DNA of 64,000 nucleotides from assembly GCA_049366715.1 (NCBI GenBank), contig JBMNCQ010000065.1, positions 86,453-150,452 on the forward strand. Reading direction: 5' to 3'. Below the pieces are notes generated by a model that had not been told where the DNA came from, searched no databases, and worked only from the letters and a program-made list of their open reading frames with translations. This DNA is from JBMNCQ01 sp049366715 (GTDB lineage: Bacteria; Bacillota; Peptococcia; Peptococcales; BICA1-8). This document shows positions 43,067 to 52,292 of the stretch, in pieces (position 1 is the first letter of the stretch; each line of letters opens with the position of its first letter). The translations under genes and the position numbers were made by a program.

Positions 43067-44285
43067 AAATTATCGTTTAAGTGCGTACTGCCGGGAAATG
43101 AATAAAGCCGTAACCGATGCCAATGTCCAATTGGCCATGGGAAGGGCTGTAACAGCTTATAAAAACTCAATTACGAATGTTTTTACTCAGCAGCCCCAGA
43201 CAAAAGAACTAGCCCGGGAAGTTCGGAGCATTAAGGAAAAATCAATTTTACAGATGGAAGAATTGTACTTAAAGGCGAAACAAAATATTGAGGCAAATCA
43301 GGGTCATGTCTATCTGGCCCGTTCCCGGGAGGATGTTCAAAAGAAAATTTCCGCAATAGTCGGGCGGGATAAGGTTGTCGTAAAGACGAAAAGTATCTTA
43401 GGGGAAGAAGTCGGGATCAGGGAACATCTCTTGCAGACAGGTAATGAGGTTTGGGAAAGTGACTTAGGTGAACTGATTTTCCAATTGCAGGCTCCCAAGA
43501 CAAAACAGCTGGCTCCCGCTATGGATATTACCCGGGAACAGGTTGCGGGATTATTTACAGAATTTTTTGGTCAAAAGATTCCCCCTGATATTTCAGAACA
43601 AACTGAGGTAGTACGCAATTTTCTGCGGGATAAGTTTTTTCAAGCAGATGTTGGGATCAGCAGTGCGAATGCTGTCTCGGCGGATACAGGGGCTCTGATC
43701 ATTGTTGAATGTGAAGGGAATGTACGTCTCGCTACGGGGGTACCTCCTGTGCACATTGCAGTGGTGGGATTGGAAAAATTAGTGGATAAGTTCTCAGATG
43801 CGCTGAAGATTGCCGAAGTAACCTGGCGTTATGCCGGTTTTGTGATGCCGTCTTATGTAAATATCATCAGCAGTCCCAGTAAAACGGCAGATATTGAAAA
43901 GGTTCTCGTACACGGTGTTCACGGCCCTAAAGAGCTGCATGTTATCTTTGTTGATAATGGGAGAACCGCAATGGCCGAACAGGAGGAATTTCGCGAAGCA
44001 CTCTACTGTTTAAGATGTGATGCTTGTACTTTAGAGTGTCCTGTTTTCCGGGTGACCGGGAGCCGCTTCGGCAGAAGGTATCTGGGAGGGATTGGTGCCG
44101 TCTGGACAGCTTTTGTTGACGGCGGTCTGGAGGCAGCTTTGCCTATCTTCTATACATGCTTACGCTGCGGCCGGTGTGTAGAAAGATGTCCGCTGGCAAT
44201 TAACGTCCCCCAGATGATTATCCGTCTGAGGAACAAAGCTGTGGCAGCAGCCAAAATGCCGGAAGAGACGAGAGGAAAAAATTGA
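43059..44285 (+). CDS. LutB-like LUD-domain iron-sulfur protein
   Basis: 408-aa protein with an N-terminal LUD (DUF162) domain (GISSANAVSADTGALIIVE, then PSKTADIEKVLVHGVHGP) and a C-terminal pair of [4Fe-4S] motifs (CLRCDACTLECP and CLRCGRCVERCP). This is the LutB layout of lactate utilisation. The ATG at 43059 has AGGGGG 7 bases before it. With the CCG protein it makes a LutAB-like electron-transfer module; LutC may be the protein at 56144-56755, 12 kb away. Confidence 0.88.
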   Translation: MRENYRLSAYCREMNKAVTDANVQLAMGRAVTAYKNSITNVFTQQPQTKELAREVRSIKEKSILQMEELYLKAKQNIEANQGHVYLARSREDVQKKISAIVGRDKVVVKTKSILGEEVGIREHLLQTGNEVWESDLGELIFQLQAPKTKQLAPAMDITREQVAGLFTEFFGQKIPPDISEQTEVVRNFLRDKFFQADVGISSANAVSADTGALIIVECEGNVRLATGVPPVHIAVVGLEKLVDKFSDALKIAEVTWRYAGFVMPSYVNIISSPSKTADIEKVLVHGVHGPKELHVIFVDNGRTAMAEQEEFREALYCLRCDACTLECPVFRVTGSRFGRRYLGGIGAVWTAFVDGGLEAALPIFYTCLRCGRCVERCPLAINVPQMIIRLRNKAVAAAKMPEETRGKN

Positions 44286-44357
44286 AAATGGAGAATGGTG
44301 ATTAAAATTTTCCCCGATTATTTGCGCCTCAAGCAGAGCGAAAGGAAGGATAATAAA

Positions 44358-45326
44358 ATGAAATTTTTATTTGGTTTTTACAGACCCATCCCGGAGTTCG
44401 CCGGTTTAATGCAGGAATTTCCCCAACACCAATTTGTTTTTGCCGAGAATTTAGGACAAATCACGGAGGAAATTGAGGATTCCGATGCTCTTTTTATTCT
44501 CGCCCCAAACTATAAACCTGACGTAGCGCAAGTCGTCAAAGAAAAAGCGCAGAAACTGGCGTGGATCCAGGCAACTACCGTAGGAGTCGATGATATCCAG
44601 ATTAACGGCTTTCCCCCCGGGGTTATCGTAACAAAAGCAGCGGGAATTTATGACGTAAATGTTGCAGAACAGGCTGTAGCATTACTGCTGGCAATTACCC
44701 GGCAGGTTGCTGCTTCGGAAAGGGAAAAAAAACAAGGATTATATAACAGAGCTGCCAGATGGGAGGGAACTTCCTCAATTGAGCGGAAAAAAATTGTGAT
44801 TATCGGTTACGGCGGTATCGGCAGGCAAACAGCGAAGCGGCTCAAAGCTTTTGATACCCGGATCATTGTCTGTGACATCAGCCAGGATGTTACCGATCAA
44901 TATGTTGATGAGTTTTTTAAACCGGAGCAATTAGCCGAGTATCTTCCTCAGGCAGATATCGTTATCCTCACCTTGCCTCAGACGAAAGATAATATTTACC
45001 TGATTAATGAAAAAACCCTTGGTTTAATGAAACATGAGGCCATCCTGATCAATGTTGCCCGGGGAAAATTGGTCAAGGAGTCTGCTTTGGCAGGTGCTCT
45101 GAAAAATGGCAGCATTGCTGCGGCGGGACTGGATGTCTTTGAGGAAGAGCCTTTACCGGCCAACAGTGAATTATGGGATCTGGATAATCTGGTGTTTACA
45201 CCTCATCTGGGAGGAAAAGGTGACTATAATGAAGAGAGATTAGCAGATTTATTCCGGGAAAACATTAAAAGGTTCGTGGGTGGAGAACAGCTGAAAAATG
45301 TCGTAAATTGGCAGCAAGGCTTTTAA
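44358..45326 (+). CDS. D-2-hydroxyacid dehydrogenase (NAD-dependent)
   Basis: 322 aa. NAD site VIIGYGGIGRQTAKRL; the catalytic triad is visible as R (NVARGKLV), E (DVFEEEPLP) and H (FTPHLGG). The ATG at 44358 has AAAGGAAGG upstream; an open frame back to 44295 lacks a ribosome site. It interconverts a 2-oxo acid and a D-2-hydroxy acid, which connects with the LutAB-like genes just upstream. Confidence 0.9.
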   Translation: MKFLFGFYRPIPEFAGLMQEFPQHQFVFAENLGQITEEIEDSDALFILAPNYKPDVAQVVKEKAQKLAWIQATTVGVDDIQINGFPPGVIVTKAAGIYDVNVAEQAVALLLAITRQVAASEREKKQGLYNRAARWEGTSSIERKKIVIIGYGGIGRQTAKRLKAFDTRIIVCDISQDVTDQYVDEFFKPEQLAEYLPQADIVILTLPQTKDNIYLINEKTLGLMKHEAILINVARGKLVKESALAGALKNGSIAAAGLDVFEEEPLPANSELWDLDNLVFTPHLGGKGDYNEERLADLFRENIKRFVGGEQLKNVVNWQQGF

Positions 45327-45331
45327 AATGT

Positions 45332-45367
45332 ATTATTTGTTGTAAATAATTAGAAAAAAGTTATAAT
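45332..45367 (+). promoter_or_regulatory. Promoter and palindromic operator of marR
   Basis: TTGTAA (45340-45345), 16-base spacer, TATAAT (45362-45367). The perfect inverted repeat ATTATTT-N5-AAATAAT (45332-45350) covers the -35 box. A related TTGTAATAAATAATT lies at about 45383. Probably MarR autoregulation. Confidence 0.6.
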
Positions 45368-45412
45368 TTAGAAAGAAGCATTTTGTAATAAATAATTTTT
45401 GAGGTGGAAATA

Positions 45413-45907
45413 GTGGTAAGAGAAATTAAGGAAATAACTGAATTTGGAGAAAATATCCCCAAGGATCATCCGTATGTCGTACTTTACTTGTGGCTAAGAA
45501 GATGTCACGATCTTATTACTGTTAAAACAGATAATAATTTACTGGAACTTAATATCAGCCAGGCTCAATACCATGTTTTAAGGATTCTGGATGACCTGGG
45601 TGCGGTGAGTATGACGGAAATCAGTAAACTGCTCTTTCGCGGGAAGAGTAATTTGACAACACTGATAGACCGCATGGAAAAAGCCGGGTTGGTAAAAAGA
45701 CAGGCTGATGAAGAGGACCGGCGCGTTCTTAAGATTGAAATGACACCTTTAGGCCAGGAAATTCATGATCAGGTAGCTAAGCTGCACCGTTCTTTTTTGG
45801 TGGATTTATTCAGCAGTTTGACGGAGGAAGAAATAAAGCAGCTTAACGACCTTTTGAAAAAATTAGGAAAATCTTTAGGCCATACGGGTAATATTCTTCC
45901 CAAATAA
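45413..45907 (+). CDS. MarR-family transcriptional regulator
   Basis: 164-aa winged-helix regulator. Text: NISQAQYHVLRILDDLG, MTEISKLLFRGKSNLTTLIDRMEKAGLV, RQADEEDRRVLKIEMTPLG. GTG 45413 has GAGGTGG upstream; GTG 45404 is inside it. Located in the middle of the catabolic block with its own promoter and terminator, it is the best local candidate to bind the shared TATACG/CGTAC motifs, though its own promoter carries a different palindrome. Confidence 0.92.
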   Translation: MVREIKEITEFGENIPKDHPYVVLYLWLRRCHDLITVKTDNNLLELNISQAQYHVLRILDDLGAVSMTEISKLLFRGKSNLTTLIDRMEKAGLVKRQADEEDRRVLKIEMTPLGQEIHDQVAKLHRSFLVDLFSSLTEEEIKQLNDLLKKLGKSLGHTGNILPK

Positions 45908-45930
45908 AGCAGCAAAAAAATGCTTTTTTT
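45906..45930 (+). terminator. Weak terminator after marR
   Basis: AAAGCA, 9-base A-rich loop, TGCTTT, then a T-run. Confidence 0.6.
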
Positions 45931-45975
45931 GTTGTCATTTAAAAAATTAGAATATTTTTAAAAATGGCAGACAGC

Positions 45976-45995
45976 TATACGCAAAACGTATTTAG
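45976..45995 (+). promoter_or_regulatory. Candidate operator upstream of the MFS gene (site 3)
   Basis: Perfect inverted repeat ATACG-CAAAA-CGTAT (45977-45991). It resembles the right half of site 1 (ACGCAAACGTACTTT) and lies about 50 bases before the MFS start. Confidence 0.5.
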
Positions 45996-46042
45996 TAATG
46001 GATAATAATTCCTTACTTATTCGGTAAAACGGAGGTGAGGAT

Positions 46043-47194
46043 TTGCCAAAGAAATGGTTGGTCTTTTTAGCTGTTTACTTAGGAAGTGTTGCGGCTACCT
46101 TAAATCAATTTAAGGTTCCTCCCCTCATGGAAACGTTGATGAATGAATTTCAGCTTAGTCCAGGTATTGCCGGCTGGCTGATGTCATGTTTCGGGGCAGC
46201 AGGTCTTTTACTGGCCATCCCTCTAGGTATGGTATTAAAAATAGCCAGAATAAGATCAATAGGTGCTTCCGGTTTAGCCGCTTTAGCCGGCGGTGCATTG
46301 TTAGGGGCACTGGCACCCGGAGTCAAGGTGCTTCTGCTCGGGAGGCTTTTAGAGGGGATCGGTCTTTTAACGATGGGGATAGCAGCACCGGCTGTGATCA
46401 GTGTCTGGTTTGCTAAGCCGGAGCGGGATTTACCTATGGGGATCTGGACTACCTGGATACCGGCAGGCAGCGTAATGATGTTTAATTTAGCAGAGCCTTT
46501 ATATAATCTGGGAAATTGGCGCACTGTCTGGTGGTTTGGTTTTGGGGCGGCGGCTATAGCCCTGATTTTATATCTGTGGTTCGTGAAACTTCCTGAAGGC
46601 GGCCCAGATCTTGGTGAGGATGAGAAAAACGGTTTAAAGATGTTAGCCAGCGGAAGATTATGGTTATTAGCGCTAATGTTTACAATATATAGTTTTATCC
46701 TTGTTTCCTATACTTCCTGGGCACCTCTCTATCTGCGACAGAATTTTATGTTAACCCCCTCCTCAGCTGCCTTTTATACCAGTTTAATTCATCTGGGTGT
46801 TATTCCCGCTAATATTTTAGCAGGTCTGGTAATTCAAAAAATCAATAGTTACCGCAAAGTATACTTGAGTGGTTTTGGCGTTTTGAGCATTTTAACCGTG
46901 ATGGCTTTCAATCTGCAGAGAATGGTTATTCCTTTTTACATGTTAGCTCTGGGTCTGGCGGCAGGATTTATCGCTACGGCAATTTTTGCGGCTGTTCCGG
47001 AAGTCGGCGGGGCTAAGAGCAGTGTGGCTTTAGCCACCAGTACGATTATTGGGGCTCAAAACCTGGGCTTGTTGCTGGGACCTGCTCTAGTGGGTAAAAT
47101 ATCTGCCGGCGGCAACTGGCAGAATGCCGGGTTTCTTTTCATGGCAATAACGGTTTCGGGAGCAGTTATCGGCTGGTTTAATAAAGTGCCTTGA
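46043..47194 (+). CDS. MFS transporter
   Basis: 383-aa carrier with about 12 helices, of the CynX/nitrate-nitrite or organic-anion type (FGAAGLLLAIPLGMVLKIARIR). The TTG start has GGAGGTGAGG upstream. It begins a unit with ptb and buk, so it may import an acid or export the product. Specificity unknown. Confidence 0.85.
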   Translation: MPKKWLVFLAVYLGSVAATLNQFKVPPLMETLMNEFQLSPGIAGWLMSCFGAAGLLLAIPLGMVLKIARIRSIGASGLAALAGGALLGALAPGVKVLLLGRLLEGIGLLTMGIAAPAVISVWFAKPERDLPMGIWTTWIPAGSVMMFNLAEPLYNLGNWRTVWWFGFGAAAIALILYLWFVKLPEGGPDLGEDEKNGLKMLASGRLWLLALMFTIYSFILVSYTSWAPLYLRQNFMLTPSSAAFYTSLIHLGVIPANILAGLVIQKINSYRKVYLSGFGVLSILTVMAFNLQRMVIPFYMLALGLAAGFIATAIFAAVPEVGGAKSSVALATSTIIGAQNLGLLLGPALVGKISAGGNWQNAGFLFMAITVSGAVIGWFNKVP

Positions 47195-47221
47195 ACATTT
47201 TTTCCCAAAAGGGGTGGAAAA

Positions 47222-48118
47222 ATGCTAAAAACATTTGACGAACTTCTAAAAACTGCAAAAGAAAAAGAACGCAGAACTGTTGCGGTGGCGGTGGCACAGG
47301 ACAGAGAAGTCTTAAGGGCTGTCGGCACTGCATATAAATATGGAATTATCGAAGGGATTTTGGTCGGCGATAAACTTGAAATAGAGGCAATTGCCACGGA
47401 AATAGATCTGGATCTGACAAAGTTCCAGATAATTCACACTATTGCGAAAGAGGAAGCTTGCAGAAAGGCGGTAGAGCTGGTCAGAAACGGAAAGGCAGAC
47501 TTGCTTATGAAAGGTTTTGTAGATACGGCACTTGTCTTAAAGGCTGTTTTAGATAAAAATAGAGGGTTAAAAATCGTTAGCCTGTTAAGCCATGTCGGGG
47601 TATTGAAGGTCCGGGGATTTGACAGATTGTTTATCCAGAGTGATTCTGCGATAAATATAGCCCCTACCCTGGAACAAATGGTTAAAATTATTATGAATGC
47701 GGTGAGAGTAGCCCATGCCTTAGGCAATAACCTGCCCAAAGTCGCCGTAGTGTGTGCCGTTGAAAAAGTAAGTCCGAAAATGCAGGCCTCCGTAGAGGCG
47801 GCAGAATTAACCAAAATGAATGAACAGGGAGTCATCGGGGGCTGCATCGTCAAAGGGCCGTTGGCTTTAGATAATGCGGTTTCTGCTGAAGCCGCGAGAC
47901 ATAAAGGCATTAACCATCCCGTTGCAGGTAATGCCGATGTCCTCATCACATCCAATATTGAAGCGGGAAATATTCTTAATAAAGCAATGGAATATTTCGG
48001 CAGAGCGGAAAAGGCCGGAATTATCATGGGAGCAAGTGCGCCGATCATACTTACATCAAGGGCCAGTTCGGAAGATTCCAAATTAAATTCCATCGCCCTT
48101 GGCGTATTGTTAAGTTAG
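47222..48118 (+). CDS. ptb: Phosphate butyryltransferase (phosphate acyltransferase family)
   Basis: Converts butyryl-CoA (or another acyl-CoA) and phosphate to the acyl phosphate; 298 aa. Text: FVDTALVLKAVLDKN, VCAVEKVSPKMQASVEA, GPLALDNAVS, GASAPIILTSRASS. It is followed 21 bases later by the kinase that turns the acyl phosphate into ATP and acid. AAAGGGGTGG precedes the ATG. Confidence 0.94.
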   Translation: MLKTFDELLKTAKEKERRTVAVAVAQDREVLRAVGTAYKYGIIEGILVGDKLEIEAIATEIDLDLTKFQIIHTIAKEEACRKAVELVRNGKADLLMKGFVDTALVLKAVLDKNRGLKIVSLLSHVGVLKVRGFDRLFIQSDSAINIAPTLEQMVKIIMNAVRVAHALGNNLPKVAVVCAVEKVSPKMQASVEAAELTKMNEQGVIGGCIVKGPLALDNAVSAEAARHKGINHPVAGNADVLITSNIEAGNILNKAMEYFGRAEKAGIIMGASAPIILTSRASSEDSKLNSIALGVLLS

Positions 48119-48139
48119 AAAAAGATAGGAGAATGTGAA

Positions 48140-49216
48140 GTGGAAAAAAAATATAGGATTTTGGTCATAAATCCAGGATCGACTTCGACCAAAGTTTCAG
48201 TTTTTGCTGAAGAAGAGGTATTTTTTTCCCAGGTCTTAAGACATCCTGCCGGTGAAATAGCAAATCATAAAACCATTTATGACCAGTTGGGTTTTCGTAA
48301 AGAAGTTGTTCTGAAAACTCTAAGGGAAAATGAAATAGAATTAAGTAGTATTACTGCTGTTGTAGGCAGGGGGGGAAATATGAAACCTGTTCCCGGCGGA
48401 ACATATCAGGTCAATAATCAAATGCTGGAGGATTTGCGGATCGGTCTTTTGGGGCAGCATGCCTCAAACCTGGGCGGAATTATTGCTTATGAAATAGCAG
48501 AGCCCCTGGGGCTGCCGGCCTTCGTTGTAGATCCCGTAGTAGTAGATGAATTTACAGATCTTGCGAGAATTTCCGGTATGCCGGAAATTGAAAGAAAGTC
48601 CAAACATCACCCTTTAAATCATAAGGCAACTGCCAGAAAGGCGGCGGCTGATTTAGGAGGGGCTTATGAACAGTTTAATTTTATTGTTACCCATATGGGC
48701 GGCGGTATTTCAGTGGGTGTCCATCAAAAAGGGAAAATTATTGACGTCAATAACTGCCTTGACGGTGACGGACCTTTTTCGCCGGAAAGGTCAGGAGGAC
48801 TGCCTGTCGGTGCTCTGATTGATCTTTGTTACTCCGGTCAATACAACAGAGAAGAGATGAGAAAGAAGATTGTAGGTGGAGGCGGATTAGTGGCTTATCT
48901 GGGAACGACGGACGGCCGGGAAATTACGAAGCGGATAAAAGCCGGGGACGCTAAGGCCCAAATGATCTATGAAGCCATGGCTTATCAGGTCTCAAAAGAT
49001 ATTGGCGCCGGAGCTGCCGTATTGAAAGGTGACGTTGATGCGATCCTGATTACCGGGGGTCTGGCCTATGATGAGCTTTTGGTGGGATGGATAAAAGACA
49101 GGGTGAGTTTTATTGCCGGAGTTCTTGTTTATCCCGGAGAACTGGAAATGATCGCGATGGCCCAGGGTGTTTTGCGGGTATTAAAAGGCCAGGAAAAGGT
49201 AAAAGTTTACATATGA
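48140..49216 (+). CDS. buk: Butyrate kinase (acetokinase family)
   Basis: Acyl phosphate + ADP to acid + ATP; 358 aa. Text: ILVINPGSTSTKVSVF, GRGGNMKPVPGGTY, HMGGGISVGVHQKG, LITGGLAYDE. The GTG start follows TAGGAGAATG. Substrate conservation-level phosphorylation step of the block; branched or short acyl groups are all possible for this family. Confidence 0.95.
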   Translation: MEKKYRILVINPGSTSTKVSVFAEEEVFFSQVLRHPAGEIANHKTIYDQLGFRKEVVLKTLRENEIELSSITAVVGRGGNMKPVPGGTYQVNNQMLEDLRIGLLGQHASNLGGIIAYEIAEPLGLPAFVVDPVVVDEFTDLARISGMPEIERKSKHHPLNHKATARKAAADLGGAYEQFNFIVTHMGGGISVGVHQKGKIIDVNNCLDGDGPFSPERSGGLPVGALIDLCYSGQYNREEMRKKIVGGGGLVAYLGTTDGREITKRIKAGDAKAQMIYEAMAYQVSKDIGAGAAVLKGDVDAILITGGLAYDELLVGWIKDRVSFIAGVLVYPGELEMIAMAQGVLRVLKGQEKVKVYI

Positions 49217-49705
49217 TTCCGGAAGATTAATGAAATAATATTCACTTTGCCGGCTTAATGATATAAATAAGCTTAGTTTTGCAAGCCGGTGCGGAAAAAT
49301 ATTAATCAACACAACCAATTGACATTATTTGGAAAAAGGGGTAAGATTAAAATGAAGGTTTGTATACGTACTTAACGCTTGCGTACCATATCCGGGATTA
49401 TTTCCTGTTACTTCTTTAGAAATAACTTTAAATAAAATACTGAATATTTAGAAATAGCGGCAGTTTCTTTATTACAATTTTTATTTTCCTGCTCTTTGTT
49501 TCCGCAATCTAAATGCCCTTCTTGCAGCATATTTCATAAAAAATTAATATTATTTCCCCGGCTTACAAGAAAAAAATACTTAGGGACTGGGGTGATGAAT
49601 CAAATACTTTGGGGACGGAGATTAGAATTGAAGTTTAAAGGAGGGAAATAAAGCTAAGATTACTGGGAATTATCCATAAGTAAAACAAAGGTGGTGCTTT
49701 TCGCT
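49217..49705. other. Gene-free interval with promoter and inverted repeat
   Basis: CCGGCTT (49250-49256) pairs with AAGCCGG (49283-49289) after buk, without a T-run. The promoter and operator at 49319-49389 follow. Between 49390 and 49700 I see only AT-rich leader DNA and no supported gene. The untranslated leader of about 350 bases is long. Confidence 0.5.
49319..49389 (+). promoter_or_regulatory. Promoter and candidate operator (site 2) of the amidohydrolase operon
   Basis: TTGACA (49319-49324), 17-base spacer, TAAGAT (49342-49347). Just downstream, GTATACG-N13-CGTAC (49362-49386) with internal AACGC repeats the layout of site 1 upstream of dctM. Its position after the start point fits a repressor site. 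Confidence 0.65.
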
Positions 49706-50680
49706 ATGATTATTGATTTTCATATTCATTATTGCCCTGAAAAATTTGTGCGGCCCAATTTAGGACCTGGAGATACTGTACGAAGCCTGATCTCCGCAAA
49801 AGGGGATGCCGGGGATTGTGCAGGCCCGTTGCGGTACAATCTCCCCAAATTTATTGAGATGATGGATCAGGCGGGAGTAGATGTGGCGGTATTATCCTCC
49901 GGTGCAGGAATGCGGAGAGACCTTGAGGATAGTTATTATGTGAACAATATGATGAAAGAAGCCGAAGAAAAATATCCGGGACGCTTGAAAGGGACGGCTC
50001 ATGTTCCGCCATTAGGCGGAAAAGAAGCCTTTCAAGAACTGAAACGCTGCAAAGAGGAGCTGGGTTTCTGCGGAGTAGCAATGCATTCGGTAGTCGGCGG
50101 TAAAGATGTGGATGACCGTCAATTATGGCCATTTTATGAAAAGGTTTCTGAATTGGGCATGTTTTTATTCATTCACCCGGCCGGGGCAGGTGCTTATTCT
50201 AATTATCTGGATTACGATCTGGGCCGGAGTGTAGCCAGAGAAGGCCATTTAGCCACGGTGGTTGTCCGCTTAATCAATGGCGGAGTTTTAGATGATTTTC
50301 CCGATTTGAAAATAGTGATGTCTCATTTAGGCGGGCATTTCGCTGCTTGTATGAGCAGGATTGAGCTGTACCAGGATAAAGAATTCTGGGGAATTGCCCA
50401 TCATCCCCGCCACAGCAGAAAATGTCAAAAGCCTTTCCGGTCTTATTTGAATAAGATGTACTTTGATACCGGAGGTATCGTAGGTGATATTAACCCGGTA
50501 AAAATGGCCTTAATGGAGCTGAATCCCCGGAATATCCTCTTTGGAACGGATTATCCTTTGGAAATCCGTGAAGGAGATACGGTTAAGAAGTTTATTGAAA
50601 AAATAAAAAGTTTACCCCTCGGCAATGAGGAAATTCAAGGCATCTTAGCAGAAAACGGCAGAAGTCTAATCGGTATTTAG
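49706..50680 (+). CDS. Amidohydrolase (family 2, ACMSD/resorcylate decarboxylase-like)
   Basis: TIM-barrel metal hydrolase or non-oxidative decarboxylase, 324 aa. Metal-site text: DFHIHYC (H6, H8), FIHPAG, SHLGGH and GTDYP. The ATG at 49706 has AAAGGTGGTG upstream. Members of this family decarboxylate aromatic or muconate-type acids or open lactones. It shares a probable operon with a DASS carrier and a flavoprotein, so its substrate may be the imported acid. Confidence 0.88.
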   Translation: MIIDFHIHYCPEKFVRPNLGPGDTVRSLISAKGDAGDCAGPLRYNLPKFIEMMDQAGVDVAVLSSGAGMRRDLEDSYYVNNMMKEAEEKYPGRLKGTAHVPPLGGKEAFQELKRCKEELGFCGVAMHSVVGGKDVDDRQLWPFYEKVSELGMFLFIHPAGAGAYSNYLDYDLGRSVAREGHLATVVVRLINGGVLDDFPDLKIVMSHLGGHFAACMSRIELYQDKEFWGIAHHPRHSRKCQKPFRSYLNKMYFDTGGIVGDINPVKMALMELNPRNILFGTDYPLEIREGDTVKKFIEKIKSLPLGNEEIQGILAENGRSLIGI

Positions 50681-50715
50681 AATCAAATTTTTTATAAATG
50701 GAAGGGGCGTTTTTA

Positions 50716-52269
50716 ATGGCATTACAAATACAGCCCAAAAGCGGTGCAGCATGGAAAACATTTGAAGAAATTCAAGGAAGCTTACCCGAGTTTAAGAAAC
50801 AAGGTGAGTTAAGACGCCGGACCTTAGGCTATTTTTTAGGACCGCTGCTTTTTCTTCTGTGTCTGGTACTTCCTTTACCTTTAAGCTTTAAAGCCAATGT
50901 TGCCCTGGGCATTACGGCCTGGACAATGGTTTGGTGGATTTGTGAACCCATTCCCATTCCGGCTACATCCATAATGGCCTGCGGCCTGTACATGCTTTTG
51001 CAGGTTCTGCCGGTAAATGTGGTATTACCAATATTAGGGCATGCGAATACCTGGTATCTAATGGCTACTTTCATTTTTATGAATGCTATGGTAAAACACG
51101 GTTTTGCCACCAGAGTTGCCTTTTGGCTTTTGGCAATGCCCATCGGGCGGAAAAGTCCCTTTGCCTTAGTAAGCTTATACATTTTTTCCATTGCCTTTAT
51201 TTCGGCCTGGCTTTCCAATATGGCTACAACAATGTTATTCTTAGCCATTGCAGCCGGCATGATTGAAGCACTGAAAATTGATGACGAACATTTAATGTCA
51301 CAGGCTATGCGGCAGGGAGCGGCTTATGGTTCTCAGGTAGGGGGCTTCGCCACCCCTATGGGCGCTGCCGGGACCAATTTTCTGGCAATAGGTCTTATCA
51401 GTTCCCTTTGCGGCTATAATTTCGGTATTGCCCAGTGGATGTATTTTGGTTTTCCTTTCATGCTTGTTATGTATGTTGTGATGATCGCTTATTTTAAAGT
51501 GATGTTTAAAATAGAGCTGCCGAATTATGAAAAAGCCTGTGATTATGCCGAAAAACAGTTAAAAGAATTAGGACCCTTAAGCAAAGGAGAAATCCGTTCC
51601 GTAGCTATTACAGCCTTGGTTGTGGCCTTATGGATTTTTCCGGATATCATCGGGTTTATTTATGGACGGGGTTCAGATACGTATACTGCCATCAAAACTC
51701 TGCTGGATAATGCTCCTGTAGCTATTCTAGGTGCCTCCCTTTGCTTTATTGTCCCGATAGACTGGAAAGAAAGAAAATTTGTGATGAATTGGACCGAAGC
51801 CAACAAATTTGTCGACTGGGGTGCTTTAATTCTGGTCGTGGCCGGTTTAGTCATGGGGCAGGCCCTGGCTAATAAAGAAGTGGGAATCTTAAAATGGGTT
51901 ACGGAGTCTGTCGGCGGTGTTTTAAGTGATGTGCCTACTTATGTGGCAGTACTGGGTTTAACAGCTCTGGCGGTGATTTTGACTCAGATTGTCCCCAACC
52001 TCCCGGCTATTGCGATCATTTTGCCTGTTGGCGCTTCTATTGCAACGGCAATCGGTCTTAATCCCATAGCTATTTGTCTGACCCTGGCCATAGCAGCTCA
52101 GCAGTCTTATGCCTTACCCGTCGCCGCACCCCAAATGGCTTTTGTATACGGAGCAGGAGGAATAAGTATGACAGATTTTATTAAACGGGGTATATTTCTC
52201 TCAATTATAGCTATTCCGCTGACTGCGTTTATTGTTTATTTCCTGACTTCAAACTTTTTCCCTGTGTAA
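50716..52269 (+). CDS. DASS-family anion:sodium symporter (SLC13/CitT type)
   Basis: Di- or tricarboxylate carrier, 517 aa with 11-12 helices. Family motifs: SNMATTMLFLAIAAG in the first half, GAAGTNFLAIGL, and NLPAIAIILPVGASIA in the second half. The ATG at 50716 has GAAGGGG at good spacing; an in-frame ATG at 50698 has none. It is the third carrier for acids in this block after TRAP and MFS. Confidence 0.92.
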   Translation: MALQIQPKSGAAWKTFEEIQGSLPEFKKQGELRRRTLGYFLGPLLFLLCLVLPLPLSFKANVALGITAWTMVWWICEPIPIPATSIMACGLYMLLQVLPVNVVLPILGHANTWYLMATFIFMNAMVKHGFATRVAFWLLAMPIGRKSPFALVSLYIFSIAFISAWLSNMATTMLFLAIAAGMIEALKIDDEHLMSQAMRQGAAYGSQVGGFATPMGAAGTNFLAIGLISSLCGYNFGIAQWMYFGFPFMLVMYVVMIAYFKVMFKIELPNYEKACDYAEKQLKELGPLSKGEIRSVAITALVVALWIFPDIIGFIYGRGSDTYTAIKTLLDNAPVAILGASLCFIVPIDWKERKFVMNWTEANKFVDWGALILVVAGLVMGQALANKEVGILKWVTESVGGVLSDVPTYVAVLGLTALAVILTQIVPNLPAIAIILPVGASIATAIGLNPIAICLTLAIAAQQSYALPVAAPQMAFVYGAGGISMTDFIKRGIFLSIIAIPLTAFIVYFLTSNFFPV

Positions 52270-52292
52270 AAATAATTACTGCTTGGAAAATA

